64,000 bases of DNA from Thalassotalea sp. 273M-4 (GTDB lineage Bacteria > Pseudomonadota > Gammaproteobacteria > Enterobacterales > Alteromonadaceae). Every line of letters begins with the position of its first letter. The stretch's first letter is position 1. Shown one piece after another: positions 1 through 9,238 of the stretch. The translations under genes were made by a program, and so were the position numbers. The notes beneath the pieces were generated by a model. It saw only the letters and a program-made list of their open reading frames with translations, made no database searches and was not told the DNA's origin. The DNA lies in assembly GCF_041410465.1 (NCBI RefSeq), contig NZ_CP166961.1:1054001-1118000 (forward strand), given 5' to 3'.

Positions 1-921
1 TTTGAGCTGACTTATCAAAGTCCTGAACAAGGCGCTGGGCAATACCTGCTTGGTTGGGATGCCCCTGGTAATCCTTTTGTTGAACAAGATGTGTATTTAA
101 AGGCGGCACAAGAAGCCGATGCCGTGATTTATTTTGGTGGTTTAAGCCATGGTGATGACAGAGAAGCCATCGATAGAAAAGATATGCGTTTACCTGGTGG
201 GCAAGACGAGGTCATTAATAAGCTTTTAGCGGTCAATGATAATACTGTTATTTTTATGGTGGCGGGCTCGGCTGTTGAAATGCCTTGGCATCAAAAGGCC
301 AGCACCATCGTTTGGGGCTGGTATGGTGGCATGGAAGCGGGCAATGCATTTGCCGATGTGCTATTTGGTGATGTAAATCCATCGGGCAAGTTACCGATCA
401 CATTACCAGAAAAATTAGAGCACTCAGCCCCCATCGCTTTAAATGATTACAATGCCAAAGAATCGTTATACAAAGAAGGCGTTTTTATTGGTTATCGTTG
501 GTTTGAACAGCAAAACATTAAACCGATGTTTAGTTTTGGCCATGGCTTATCGTATACCCAGTTTAAGCTTGATCGTCTTAGAGTAAATAAAACAACCTTG
601 TTTGCGGACCAAGACTTAGAAGTCAATGTAAGGGTGGCTAATGTCGGCAAGTACCCTGGTGCCGAAGTGGTTCAGGTTTACTTACAAGATGTTAACGCCA
701 GCGTACCAATGCCGATAAAAGCATTAAAAGGCTTTACTAAGGTTTACCTTGAGCCGGGAGAGGTAAAAACAGTGACGATTAACATTAACCCTAGAGCGTT
801 TGCGTTTTGGCGTGAAGATCAAGGAGCTTGGGTGACGGAGCCTGGAGAGTTTGTGGTTCATGTCGGAAATAGCTTGGACAATATTGTTGCAAGCCAACGC
901 GTTGATGTTTTAGCTCGTTAG
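1..921 (+). CDS. GH3 family beta-glucosidase, C-terminal part (5' end outside window)
   Basis: The reading frame is open from base 1, so the gene begins upstream of the window; 306 codons remain. The visible part covers the GH3 C-terminal alpha/beta sandwich (residues GYRWF and FSFGHGLSYT are typical) and a terminal fibronectin-III-like domain ending with FVVHVGNS. The family hydrolyses beta-linked glucosides from the non-reducing end. The N-terminal TIM barrel with the catalytic Asp is not visible, so substrate and signal peptide cannot be judged. A second GH3 gene lies at 46108-48699, suggesting a glucan-using lifestyle. The family call is firm; specificity is unknown. Confidence 0.9.
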   Translation, partial: FELTYQSPEQGAGQYLLGWDAPGNPFVEQDVYLKAAQEADAVIYFGGLSHGDDREAIDRKDMRLPGGQDEVINKLLAVNDNTVIFMVAGSAVEMPWHQKASTIVWGWYGGMEAGNAFADVLFGDVNPSGKLPITLPEKLEHSAPIALNDYNAKESLYKEGVFIGYRWFEQQNIKPMFSFGHGLSYTQFKLDRLRVNKTTLFADQDLEVNVRVANVGKYPGAEVVQVYLQDVNASVPMPIKALKGFTKVYLEPGEVKTVTININPRAFAFWREDQGAWVTEPGEFVVHVGNSLDNIVASQRVDVLAR

Positions 922-1025
922 TACCTATATTCCCAATAAAGACGGCAGTTCACACTGACAACTTAGGGCACATCGCTTTTGTTGTTGTCACTGTTTGCTA
1001 GGCGCTCATTAGTGTAAATAATGTA

Positions 1026-1058
1026 ATAAGGGCGAGCAATATTATTACTTGCCCTTAT
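1026..1058. terminator. Long hairpin between convergent genes
   Basis: Bases 1026-1040 pair with 1044-1058 over 15 positions with two mismatches that become G-U wobbles in one RNA strand; the loop is 3 nt. There is no strong U tract, so intrinsic termination is only probable. It lies downstream of the GH3 gene and of the convergent DUF3622 gene. Confidence 0.45.
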
Positions 1059-1137
1059 GTCAAGGTGTTAATTTCAACGGTAAATTATTTGCCTTATTGG
1101 ACAGATAAATTTAGCTGCAATATCCGCTTAGTACAGT

Positions 1138-1692
1138 TTATTTTTGGCGGTAAATATCGTTAACAGCTTCGCTACCATCAACGGTTTCATTCGCTTTCTT
1201 TAACGCGTCTTTATCTGCTATAGCCTGTTCTTTGGCGCTTTTTCTTGCCTTTACTTTGGTTTTTTTCTTGTTGCCTTGCGTTGTTGGTGCTTCTTGTTCT
1301 AAGAGTTCACGCTCAAAGTCAAACATCACTTCATTATGGTTATTGTCGAGTTCATCAGCATCAACATCACCATCAACAGTGTCTTGTTCCTTGCCATGGT
1401 GGGGCTCGTTCAACGCTTTATTTGTAGTGGCCGTTGTTTGTTTTTGTTGTTGCTTTTGACTGTACTGCTGAAGGCGACTTTGATCACGCTCTTTATTACG
1501 ATTCACTAAGTTTTCTATTAACTGTGCTAAATGTTGTTCGGCCCAGGCGCTGGCCTCGTCTTTAGTAGCAAAACCGGTTTGTCTTTTTGATACAACTTTT
1601 TTACTTGAAGTGGCTTGACGTTGAATTTCAGCGGTCCACGTATTGTTACGTTTTTCACTGACGCGAAAGGTATATTTAGGGGATTTGCTCAT
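1138..1692 (-). CDS. DUF3622 domain-containing protein
   Basis: 184 aa. The N-terminal 70 residues (YTFRVSEKRNNTWTAEI, then TGFATKDEASAWAEQHL) match the small DUF3622 family of marine gammaproteobacteria, of unknown function. The remainder is low complexity: a Gln/Lys-rich stretch, an acidic segment and a basic Lys/Ala-rich tail, probably disordered. No signal peptide or membrane segment is seen. It is convergent with the GH3 gene and separated by 89 bp from the pseudouridine synthase. The family call rests on the N-terminal pattern only. Confidence 0.75.
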   Translation of the reverse strand: MSKSPKYTFRVSEKRNNTWTAEIQRQATSSKKVVSKRQTGFATKDEASAWAEQHLAQLIENLVNRNKERDQSRLQQYSQKQQQKQTTATTNKALNEPHHGKEQDTVDGDVDADELDNNHNEVMFDFERELLEQEAPTTQGNKKKTKVKARKSAKEQAIADKDALKKANETVDGSEAVNDIYRQK

Positions 1693-1781
1693 GGCTATCT
1701 CTTGTTGAAGGCAATAGCTCTATTTTACACTAAAAGCTAAGGTAAGGTGCGAGCTTTTAATCGCATTTTTCAATCATCTTG

Positions 1782-2507
1782 TTATGGCTGGTTTGATGAG
1801 CCGAATAAGTTTACTTCAGCTTGGGTTAAATGGCGCGCCTCGCCAACAGCAAGATTATTGTCAAGTGACAAATCGCCAATGGCTTGTCGGTGCAATTGAA
1901 TTACCGGGTTTTGAAATCGACCGAACATCCGCTTTATTTGATGATACTTTCCTTCTTTTAACCACACTTGAGCTTGATAAGTCGATGTGATCAGCATTTT
2001 CGCCGGCAAGGTGGTTATATTTTCGTAGCCAAAATACATCCCGTTGGCAAACGCATCAATGTAGTGTTCATCAAGAGGGTTTTGAACCGTTACTAAGTAA
2101 TGTTTATCAATTTTATGTTCTGGTTGAGTTATGCTTTCTGCCCACTCACTGTTATTGGTTAATAGTACCAAACCTGTGGTGTTTTTATCGAGTCGGCCAA
2201 CAATATGTAAGTGTGATTTAAATGGAAATTGCGTATTGTCTAATAAATCTATCACCGTGGTGTGTTCATCATCTTTGGTCGCGCAAACCACCCCTTTAGG
2301 CTTACTAAGCATTAAATAATAAGCGCATTGTTGGCTTAATATCTTATCATCAAAACGGATATAACTGAATTTATCAACAATTTGACCAATATTCTCGGCA
2401 ACTTGGCCATCAACTAAGACCCGTTTTTGCGCCAACATTAAACGAACATCTCGTCGGCTTATGGCAAGTTTTTGGCTGATAAATTTATCTAAACGAGTTC
2501 GTTGCAT
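1782..2507 (-). CDS. rsuA: RsuA-type 16S rRNA pseudouridine synthase
   Basis: 241 aa. An N-terminal S4 RNA-binding domain (RLDKFISQKLAISRRDVR, residues 4-21) is followed by an RsuA/RluB-class catalytic domain with the conserved GRLDKNTTGL motif, whose Asp is the nucleophile in this family. The family isomerises a specific rRNA uridine; RsuA acts on 16S U516. The length and the ending YHQIKRMFG...V..LHR fit RsuA rather than the longer RluB/RluF. It is a single gene, divergent from mgtE. Assignment to RsuA within the family is likely but not certain. Confidence 0.85.
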   Translation of the reverse strand: MQRTRLDKFISQKLAISRRDVRLMLAQKRVLVDGQVAENIGQIVDKFSYIRFDDKILSQQCAYYLMLSKPKGVVCATKDDEHTTVIDLLDNTQFPFKSHLHIVGRLDKNTTGLVLLTNNSEWAESITQPEHKIDKHYLVTVQNPLDEHYIDAFANGMYFGYENITTLPAKMLITSTYQAQVWLKEGKYHQIKRMFGRFQNPVIQLHRQAIGDLSLDNNLAVGEARHLTQAEVNLFGSSNQP

Positions 2508-2729
2508 TCTGGGCTACTTAAGGGCTTAAGGGTGATATTAATAAGCGATAATTAATTGAGATATTTTTCTGCTTTTCCTAGGAAAAAATTCAATCTAAAG
2601 ATATATTCTAAACTTAAGCATATTTTATAAATACATCAATGCGTTACTTACAGTGCATTTTTGCCACAGCAGCGTGCTTTAAAGCTTTGAGCCGAGCAGG
2701 ACTGATATTTTACCTTAGAGGGGGAACGT

Positions 2730-4070
2730 GTGGAAACAGTTAATTCGGCGGTAGATTTAGATGAATTGATTGAACTACTGGAAAGCGAGCCATTAGAGCT
2801 TGGCGAACAATATGAGCAGTTAAATGCGTTTCAATGGTCAGGGATTTTTGAAAGCTTAACCAATGAACAAAGATTGGCACTTTGGCCTTACATCGACAGT
2901 CGTTTGCAAAGTGGTACCTTGTCTGAAATGCGCGAAGATGCTCGGCTGCAATTTTTATCGGTACTGCCACAAGGCTCTATTGAACAAACGATTCGTCAAG
3001 GTACCAATAACGAGGCGGTCGATATTCTTGAGTCATTGCCTGAAAAGGCTGTGTCAAAAATCATTAAAAAGCTTACGCCGGCCAATAAAAGTCAAATCGA
3101 AACCTCGCTAAGTTATGATGAAGAGCAAGTTGGTCGATACACCAATCAGCAGGTATATACCATTGATGAGCAAGAAAATGTGGCGGCAGTTCTTGATGAA
3201 CTTAAGTCGGGTGAAAGCAATTTGGAAACCAGCAACTTTATTGTGGTCGATGAACACATGCAATTGTTGGGCGAAATTTCATTAAACGAGCTATTAAACG
3301 CCAACGAACAAGCCAAAATAGGGGACTTGTGCCAAGTTTATGAACACATTATTAATGCTGAACAATCTTTGCTTGAAGCCTCTAATTTAATTCAAGCCAG
3401 TCAAAAGAACTATTTGCCTGTGGTTAAAGGTGACGGGCAATTTTTTGGCGTGTTTTCCATTCATGACGCCCTAGATGTTTTTCAAGAATACTACGAAGCG
3501 CAATTTGCTCATTTGGGTAAGGTGAGTGACGAAGATTTATTCTCGCCAGTTTTGGTCAGTAGCCGCCGACGAGCGGTATGGCTTGGGATCAATTTAATTA
3601 CCGCATTTTTGGCGTCTATGGTGATAGGTTTATTTGACAAAGTATTGGTTGAAGTCGTAGCTCTTGCGGTCTTGATGCCGATTGTCGCGAGTATGGGGGG
3701 GATTACCGGTAGCCAGTCTTTAACCTTAACGGTGCGCGGTTTAGCAACCGGCCAAATCAGTCCTGGTAACTTGAAAACACTGCGAAATAAAGAATTTTTG
3801 GTTGCCTTTAGTAATAGCCTTTTGTGGGCTGTGTTAATTTCTATTATTTGTTATTTTTGGTTTGAAAACCCATTGCTTTCTTTTCTTATCGCGTTGGCGA
3901 TTGTGATTAATATGCTAGTGGCGTCGTTGTCTGGCGTATACATACCGGTGTTATTGGAGAAGTTTGGCGTTGATCCTGCCATTGCCGGTTCGGTGATTTT
4001 AACAACAGTGACCGATGTGGTCGGTTTTTGGGTGTTTTTGGGGAGCGCCTCCTTGGTATTTTTACTTTGA
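2730..4070 (+). CDS. mgtE: Magnesium transporter MgtE
   Basis: 446 aa with a GTG start; a purine-rich GAGGGGGA lies just upstream. Order: MgtE N-terminal helical domain (about residues 5-130), a CBS pair (about 135-255), then five hydrophobic helices (about 280-446). MgtE is an inner-membrane Mg2+ channel gated by Mg2+ binding in the cytosolic domains. The pore signature reads MPIVASMGGITGSQS, diverging from the commoner GGNAGTQ, but the Asp in the last-but-one helix (TTVTDVVGFWVF) that forms the pore ion site in known MgtE is present. It is probably a monocistronic unit ending at the palindrome near 4130. Confidence 0.92.
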   Translation: METVNSAVDLDELIELLESEPLELGEQYEQLNAFQWSGIFESLTNEQRLALWPYIDSRLQSGTLSEMREDARLQFLSVLPQGSIEQTIRQGTNNEAVDILESLPEKAVSKIIKKLTPANKSQIETSLSYDEEQVGRYTNQQVYTIDEQENVAAVLDELKSGESNLETSNFIVVDEHMQLLGEISLNELLNANEQAKIGDLCQVYEHIINAEQSLLEASNLIQASQKNYLPVVKGDGQFFGVFSIHDALDVFQEYYEAQFAHLGKVSDEDLFSPVLVSSRRRAVWLGINLITAFLASMVIGLFDKVLVEVVALAVLMPIVASMGGITGSQSLTLTVRGLATGQISPGNLKTLRNKEFLVAFSNSLLWAVLISIICYFWFENPLLSFLIALAIVINMLVASLSGVYIPVLLEKFGVDPAIAGSVILTTVTDVVGFWVFLGSASLVFLL

Positions 4071-4123
4071 CATTGCAAAAATAAAGATCAAAAACCCATC
4101 AGGTTTCCTATACTTATGGTTTT

Positions 4124-4143
4124 AATGAAAGGCGCCTTTCATT
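4124..4143. terminator. 20-bp perfect palindrome between mgtE and rimK
   Basis: aatgaaaggc followed by gcctttcatt is a perfect 20-bp inverted repeat with no spacer, followed by ttgttc. It may form a stem closing mgtE transcription, or be a dimeric repressor operator for rimK, whose start is 66 bp downstream. A strong U tract is missing, so both readings stay open. Confidence 0.4.
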
Positions 4144-4208
4144 TTGTTCATCTCGTTGCGAGATATTTAATATTTACCCTTATTTTCCAACAATTAAAGG
4201 CCTAATGA

Positions 4209-5114
4209 ATGAAAATTGCTATTTTGTCGAGAAGCTCAAACCTCTATTCCACTCGACGCATAAAAGAAGCCGCAGAGCAACGTGGCCATGAAGTTGATGT
4301 TATCGACACTCTTCACTGCTATATGGATATAACCAGTAGTAAACCAGCGGTACGTTATCATGGTAAAGCCTTACCTGTGTACGACGCCATTATTCCTCGA
4401 ATTGGGGCGTCGATAACCTTTTACGGCACCGCTGTTGCGAGACAATTTGAAATGATGGGCACGTTTAACGTTAATGAATCCGTGGCGATCAGTCGCTCAC
4501 GCGATAAGCTACGTTCATTGCAATTACTATCACGTAAAGGCGTTGGTTTGCCCAGAACGGGCTTTGCAAGTCAAGCCGATCATGTTAAGGATTTAATTCG
4601 CAATGTCGGCGGCGCACCACTGGTCATTAAGTTACTTGAAGGTACTCAGGGCATCGGCGTGGTTTTAGCCGATACGGAAAAAGCCGCAGAGAGTATTATT
4701 GAAGCTTTTATGGGCTTAAATGCCAATATCCTTGTGCAGGAGTTTATTAAAGAAGCCGGCGGGGCCGATATTCGCTGTTTAGTCATAGGGGGTAAGGTGG
4801 TCGCGGCGATGAAACGCCAAGGAGCCGAAGGCGAATTTAGATCAAACCTACACCGAGGTGGCAGTGCTCAAGTGGTTAAGCTGACCAAACAAGAACGTGA
4901 GACCGCAATTAAGGCAGCCCAAGTCATGGGACTTAATTTTTGTGGGGTAGACCTACTGCGCTCAGACCATGGCCCGATGGTGATGGAAGTGAACTCTTCT
5001 CCTGGCTTAGAAGGTATAGAAACCGCAACCAAATTAGATGTTGCCAGTAAGTTAATTGAATTTTTGGAGAAAAATGCCAAATTCCATGCCAACCGCACTA
5101 AAGGGCAAGGCTGA
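4209..5114 (+). CDS. rimK: RimK: ribosomal protein S6 L-glutamate ligase
   Basis: 301 aa, the usual length for RimK. It is an ATP-grasp enzyme: nucleotide-binding segments ([37 protein letters not shown]) and the metal-binding C-terminal [14 protein letters not shown]. In E. coli it adds Glu residues to the C terminus of S6. It is the first of three genes in one direction with a putative metallo-deacylase and a retropepsin-like protein, an arrangement matching the rim operon idea in which RimK works with a small protease. The start follows AAAGGCCTAATGA. Confidence 0.93.
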   Translation: MKIAILSRSSNLYSTRRIKEAAEQRGHEVDVIDTLHCYMDITSSKPAVRYHGKALPVYDAIIPRIGASITFYGTAVARQFEMMGTFNVNESVAISRSRDKLRSLQLLSRKGVGLPRTGFASQADHVKDLIRNVGGAPLVIKLLEGTQGIGVVLADTEKAAESIIEAFMGLNANILVQEFIKEAGGADIRCLVIGGKVVAAMKRQGAEGEFRSNLHRGGSAQVVKLTKQERETAIKAAQVMGLNFCGVDLLRSDHGPMVMEVNSSPGLEGIETATKLDVASKLIEFLEKNAKFHANRTKGQG

Positions 5115-5145
5115 TCCATTCCATTGATATATGTAAGGAAATTCT

Positions 5146-6180
5146 ATGTCTGAGTTTAGAATAGGTGAGCACGTTATCTTACCTGGTGAAAAGAAGAAAA
5201 TTGATTTACCAGTTGCCAAACTTTATACCGACTCGAGTATTGACTTACCGGTATATATTATTCGAGGTAAGAGAGCTGGGCCGACAATGTTTATCAGTGC
5301 GGCCGTTCATGGCGATGAGCTAAACGGCATTGAAATTATCCGTCGTCTTATCAATTTAAAGGGCTTTAAAATTTCTGCTGGTACTTTAATCGCTGTACCT
5401 ATGGTTAATGTGTATGGGGTGGTTAACCAAAGCCGTTATTTACCCGATAGAAGAGACTTAAATCGCTGTTTTCCTGGTTCTGCCAATGGTTCATTAGCTG
5501 CACGTCTGGCCAATACTTTCTTGAGTGAAATCGTCAGCCAGTGCGATTATGGAATAGATTTACATACTGGCGCAATTCATCGCTCTAATTTACCGCAAAT
5601 TAGAGCGGACTTAAGCGATGAAGAAACCCGCATTTTGGCTAATGTCTTTGCCGTTCCCGTGGTGCTAAATGCCAATATACGCGATGGCTCATTACGAGAG
5701 TCGGCGGTTAAAAATGGTACCCGAGTGTTGTTGTACGAAGCCGGTGAAGCCCTTCGTTTTGATGAATTTTCAATTCGAGCCGGGATCAAAGGCATTGTGA
5801 ATGTTCTGAGGCATCTTAAAATGATGCCCAAAAAACGTAGCACCAAAGCATCTCAAGAGCCTTTTGTGGCCAACAGCAGTGGTTGGGTACGGGCCAATGC
5901 CAGTGGTTTTGTTAGTCATTTGTTCAACCTTGGTGATCAAGTTAAAAAAGGTGAGGTTGTTGCCAATATTGGCAGTCCATATGGCGAGGTGCTAGGTCAA
6001 GTCATTGCCAACAAAAGTGGGGTGATTATTGGTAAACAAAATATTCCTTTGGTACAAGAGGGGGAGGCGATGTATCACATTGCTTATTTTGCTGAAGATG
6101 AAGAAGACATTGCCGATCATATTGAAAGCATTGAAGATGAGTTGGTGCAACAAACTGAAAATAGTGATGAATTGTTATGA
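5146..6180 (+). CDS. Succinylglutamate desuccinylase/aspartoacylase family metalloenzyme
   Basis: 344 aa. The M14-like zinc motif HGDE (AAVHGDELNGIEIIRRL), the substrate-binding RRDLNRCFPG and the later zinc His in DLHTGAIHRSN are all visible, so the protein looks catalytically competent. The C-terminal third (about residues 240-310, WVRANASGFV...GDQVKKGEVVANIGSPYG) resembles a biotinyl/lipoyl-like barrel seen in AstE-like family members. The family removes acyl groups from amino acids; the true substrate here is unknown. It sits 31 bp after rimK and overlaps the next gene by 4 bp, so it is almost certainly cotranscribed and may act on glutamylated products (inference). Confidence 0.85.
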   Translation: MSEFRIGEHVILPGEKKKIDLPVAKLYTDSSIDLPVYIIRGKRAGPTMFISAAVHGDELNGIEIIRRLINLKGFKISAGTLIAVPMVNVYGVVNQSRYLPDRRDLNRCFPGSANGSLAARLANTFLSEIVSQCDYGIDLHTGAIHRSNLPQIRADLSDEETRILANVFAVPVVLNANIRDGSLRESAVKNGTRVLLYEAGEALRFDEFSIRAGIKGIVNVLRHLKMMPKKRSTKASQEPFVANSSGWVRANASGFVSHLFNLGDQVKKGEVVANIGSPYGEVLGQVIANKSGVIIGKQNIPLVQEGEAMYHIAYFAEDEEDIADHIESIEDELVQQTENSDELL

Positions 6181-6602
6181 CAAATTACACCTTAATAGGC
6201 TATGCAGAGCATATTGATTTACCGGAGTTAGGACTGTTTCGTTTACCGGTTAAAGTCGACTCTGGGGCACAAACCTCCTCCCTTCATGTCGATGAACTGA
6301 CATTAACGAAAGTTGATAACAAAGACTATGTCAGCTTTGAGTTACGACCAGAATACTTTCCCATTGATCAGGTTATAAAATGTCAGTGTGAACTTTATGA
6401 TACGCGCAATATTACCTCTTCTAATGGCATTAAAGAGAGGCGCTATGTGATTAAAACACCAATTTCGTTCGCAGCTATGGATTGGCATATTGAAATTACT
6501 TTAACCAATCGCTCTAAAATGAAATTTATGATGTTGTTTGGACGACAAGCCATGAGCGAACGTTTTCTTATTGATGTCTCTAAAACGTATATGTTTGATT
6601 AA
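6177..6602 (+). CDS. RimB-like retropepsin-type (PF05618) protease
   Basis: 141 aa. The motif VDSGAQTSSLH (residues 27-37) is the aspartic-protease-like D-[ST]-G-A signature of the family annotated as ATP-dependent zinc protease, which includes RimB of pseudomonads. The C-terminal MLFGRQAMSERFLIDVSK is also typical. The ATGA overlap with the preceding gene indicates translational coupling in the rimK operon. RimB is reported as a partner of RimK in controlling S6 glutamylation; the same role here is inferred from context. Confidence 0.85.
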   Translation: MTNYTLIGYAEHIDLPELGLFRLPVKVDSGAQTSSLHVDELTLTKVDNKDYVSFELRPEYFPIDQVIKCQCELYDTRNITSSNGIKERRYVIKTPISFAAMDWHIEITLTNRSKMKFMMLFGRQAMSERFLIDVSKTYMFD

Positions 6603-6755
6603 CCCGCGTTAAATAACAGTTAACCAAGCTAGAGCTGTATTCAGTTGGCTATAGCTTATCACTTAGTGTTTTTATTTACTTATCTCTGTTTTACTTTTGT
6701 ACACCTATTCAATAACATAAAGGTATTGATGACAGTTTTTTTATAGGATATATAG

Positions 6756-7196
6756 ATGTCGGAATTAACGCCTTTTCATCTGGCTGTTCAAGTGCGAGAT
6801 ATCGCAGAAGCCAGAGCATTTTACGGTGAAAAGTTAGGTTTTGAAGAGGGGCGTAGCTCAGCACAATGGATTGACTTTAATATGTTTGGTCATCAATTTG
6901 TTGTGCATTTAAACTCTCAGCTCTCAAAAGAAGGAAAAGTCCCTCATATTTCTAATCAAGTTGATGGGAAGGGCGTGCCTGTTCCCCATTTTGGCGTGGT
7001 GATGGAAATGACTCAATGGCGTTTGTTTGCAGACCGGTTAGCCTCGGTGATTGATTCTTTTGTTATTGAACCTTATATACGTTTTGAAGGCCAACCTGGT
7101 GAACAAGGAACTTTATTTTTTCTTGATCCATCAGGTAATGCTCTTGAATTTAAGGGGTTTAGTAACATTCAACAAGATGTATTTAAAACCGACTAA
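6756..7196 (+). CDS. VOC (glyoxalase/dioxygenase-fold) family protein
   Basis: 146 aa with two beta-alpha-beta-beta-beta modules. FHLAVQVRDIAEARAFYGEKLGF opens the first (His9 a likely metal ligand) and FFLDPSGNALEFKGF closes the second with the metal-binding Glu. A second conserved His appears in VPHFGVVM. The protein is probably a metal-dependent enzyme of the vicinal oxygen chelate superfamily; the reaction cannot be told from sequence. The start follows TAGGATATATAG. It is a single gene followed by a hairpin at 7229-7254. Confidence 0.8.
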   Translation: MSELTPFHLAVQVRDIAEARAFYGEKLGFEEGRSSAQWIDFNMFGHQFVVHLNSQLSKEGKVPHISNQVDGKGVPVPHFGVVMEMTQWRLFADRLASVIDSFVIEPYIRFEGQPGEQGTLFFLDPSGNALEFKGFSNIQQDVFKTD

Positions 7197-7228
7197 GACG
7201 TTACTCAAGCCCATTATTGCTACCACGA

Positions 7229-7254
7229 AAAATGGGATCATACGATCCCATTTT
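7229..7254 (+). terminator. Hairpin terminator after the VOC gene
   Basis: aaaatgggatc (7229-7239) pairs perfectly with gatcccatttt (7244-7254) around a 4-nt loop. The A and T runs at the base give a weak U tract, consistent with a bidirectional terminator between the VOC gene and the convergent ygjV-like gene. Confidence 0.65.
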
Positions 7255-7298
7255 ATGTTAAATCTAAGGTTATTAGCTGACTGTTGTTTTAACCGCAA

Positions 7299-7547
7299 TT
7301 ATGCAAGAGACTTAGCTTGATTAATTTGGCTATGCTCTTTAACCATTTTTAATAGATAGTAAATATTTACAAACATGATAAAACCATTCATTAGGGCAAC
7401 TGGCATGGCCCCAATAGAAAAGCCATAAGCGCTAAACATGGCGCAACCAATCATATTCGCGACACGTAAATGCACTATATTTTTCATCATTAATGAAATA
7501 GCTACTACAACTGATGCGGTAAAACCAAATAATTCTATTGCGTCCAT
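7299..7547 (-). CDS. YgjV family small membrane protein
   Basis: 82 aa, largely hydrophobic, with about three short membrane helices: residues 5-22, 27-45 with a Gly-rich turn, and 50-68. The pattern VANMIGCAMFSAYGFSIG and the short size fit the YgjV inner-membrane family of unknown function. It is monocistronic and convergent with the VOC gene. Some database entries label this family uroporphyrinogen decarboxylase, which the sequence does not support. Confidence 0.7.
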   Translation of the reverse strand: MDAIELFGFTASVVVAISLMMKNIVHLRVANMIGCAMFSAYGFSIGAMPVALMNGFIMFVNIYYLLKMVKEHSQINQAKSLA

Positions 7548-7965
7548 AATACAAACCTATGTTAAGTACAGGCTGGCTCATCATGAACAGTAATAGCATC
7601 CCGTGCTTAAGTCTGTAGTTGAATTGTCTTACATGATTACAGAAGAAATCGGTAAGAATTAAATATTAACGTTACGGATGTCATTCTATCAGGTGTTGGG
7701 TGTTTGTCTTTAGTTTGTACAATTAATAACTATTTTTTTCGTTTTGCGACAATTTCTTGAACTCCCAATCAAATAGGCAATAATTAATTGGTGGCAGTTA
7801 AAGTAAATACTCGTCTTTTTATTCAAGCTAATTTATATTTAAAAAGAAGGGCTTAACTAATATTTGACGATATTTCGACCCAGAGAAAATAATAAAAGTG
7901 CTTATTTAACGGTTTACAAGCTGTTAAGATGTAGCCTAACAAACAATAGCTAGTGGTATCTTTAA
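7548..7965. other. Intergenic region without recognised gene
   Basis: 418 bp, AT-rich, between the divergent ygjV-like and alpha/beta hydrolase genes. No conserved ORF, RNA gene, repeat or clear promoter pair was recognised. Confidence 0.5.
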
Positions 7966-8775
7966 GTGAATGCAGCAATAGCACCCCAAACTCTTTTTCA
8001 TAAGACTTTTCATCACTCAACCAGTGAAGAATGGGTGATCTTTGTGCATGGTGCTGGGGGCAGTTCATCGATTTGGTTTAAGCAAATTAAAGAGTATAAA
8101 AAGCACTTTAATTTGTTATTGCTCGATTTAAGAGGGCATGGTAAATCACAAAGTTTTTCACTAAAGAATGTGTTTAAAGACCCTTACAGCTTTAAAGTCG
8201 TCACCCTAGATATCATCGAATTAATGGATCATTTAAAAATTCATAGTGCTCATTTTGTGGGGATATCTCTTGGCACTATTTTAATTCGAAACTTGGCTGA
8301 GTTAGCTCCGCAACGAGTCAGAACTATGGTCTTAGGTGGTGCGGTGACTCGGTTGAATTTTCGTTCACAAATATTGGTTAACATTGGTGATAGGTGTAAA
8401 AACTTCATCCCTTACATGTGGCTTTACCGCTTATTTGCTTATATTCTGATGCCGAAAAAGACCCAAGCTGAATCGCGTAACCTATTTATTCGAGAAGCTA
8501 AACAACTCTGCCAACAAGAATTTAAACGCTGGTTTAAACTTGCCGGTGATGTTAATCCACTAATGAAGTATTTTCGTGAGAATGAAATGCCAACCCCAAC
8601 ATTGTACTTAATGGGAGCCGATGATTATATGTTTATCAGACCCGTACAAGAGATGGTGGCGATTCACCCACGAAGCCAGTTACAAGAGATTTCTCAATGC
8701 GGGCATGTTTGTAACGTAGAAAAACCGAAAGAGTTTAATTTTTATTCGATAAACTTTATTAAACAACACAGTTGA
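7966..8775 (+). CDS. Alpha/beta hydrolase
   Basis: 269 aa. Oxyanion-hole motif FVHGAGG (residues 26-32), strand and turn LLLDLRGHGKS, nucleophile elbow GISLG (Ser101), acid in MGADDYMF and catalytic His in CGHVCNVEKP form a complete Ser-Asp-His triad. A cap domain of about 90 residues lies between the elbow and the acid. No signal peptide is seen, so it is cytosolic. The substrate is unknown. The start is a GTG at 7966 and is uncertain; no good ribosome site is seen and no ATG occurs until well inside the fold. Confidence 0.8.
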   Translation: MNAAIAPQTLFHKTFHHSTSEEWVIFVHGAGGSSSIWFKQIKEYKKHFNLLLLDLRGHGKSQSFSLKNVFKDPYSFKVVTLDIIELMDHLKIHSAHFVGISLGTILIRNLAELAPQRVRTMVLGGAVTRLNFRSQILVNIGDRCKNFIPYMWLYRLFAYILMPKKTQAESRNLFIREAKQLCQQEFKRWFKLAGDVNPLMKYFRENEMPTPTLYLMGADDYMFIRPVQEMVAIHPRSQLQEISQCGHVCNVEKPKEFNFYSINFIKQHS

Positions 8776-9134
8776 CTTTACCTGTGCATTTATCTTTTTG
8801 GTGACTTTAACCCCTATCTCTTCAATCATTGTTTTCAATCCACTTAGCCTCAAAGCAAGCTCGTTTTAACCATCGCAATACCAATAGAAGCGTTATCTCG
8901 GTGGCGATAACGAAAATCACGAAAACATCAACAACCTTAGCCTTTACGTTGCCGTTTGTTTAGTAACCATTTAATTTTTTTGGTTTAATCACCACATCTT
9001 ATCCTTGCTTGATTCTCCTTTGGGTATTTTTGCTCTAAGGGCATTTCTTCACTACGTCATTGTCGTTACATTTTGGTGCACTTGTTGGGTTTAAAATCTT
9101 GTTTTCTACACAGTGAACTGATGCAAAAAAAAAT
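8776..9134. other. Intergenic region upstream of the FAS1 gene
   Basis: About 360 bp of AT-rich sequence with no convincing ORF, RNA gene or repeat. Its downstream edge runs into the putative ECF11 promoter at 9135. Confidence 0.45.
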
Positions 9135-9161
9135 TGATCTGTTTATTTTTTAAACGCGTAG
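9135..9161 (+). promoter_or_regulatory. Putative ECF11 (RpoE/ChrR-type) promoter of the FAS1 lipoprotein gene
   Basis: TGATCT (9135-9140), 16 nt, then CGTAG (9157-9161). Spacing and core are the same as in the three better sites at 11795, 12510 and 17336. It is the weakest match (T in place of C at the sixth -35 base, G in place of A after CGTA) and lies 77 bp before the start codon. Confidence 0.55.
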
Positions 9162-9238
9162 GTCAATGAGTAGTTAATAACAATGAATAAAAGTGGCTTG
9201 TTAGAGCAAGCTAAAACTGAACAACTGAGGATTTAAAA

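Noticed and set aside
5112..5139. A TGATCC followed by GTAAGG before the deacylase gene, resembling an ECF11 promoter
   Set aside because: The spacing is off, the CG of CGTAA is absent, and the GTAAGG is the ribosome site of the gene within the rimK operon.
7853..8068. 71-codon minus-strand frame over the start of the alpha/beta hydrolase
   Set aside because: It is antisense to a supported gene and has no own signals.
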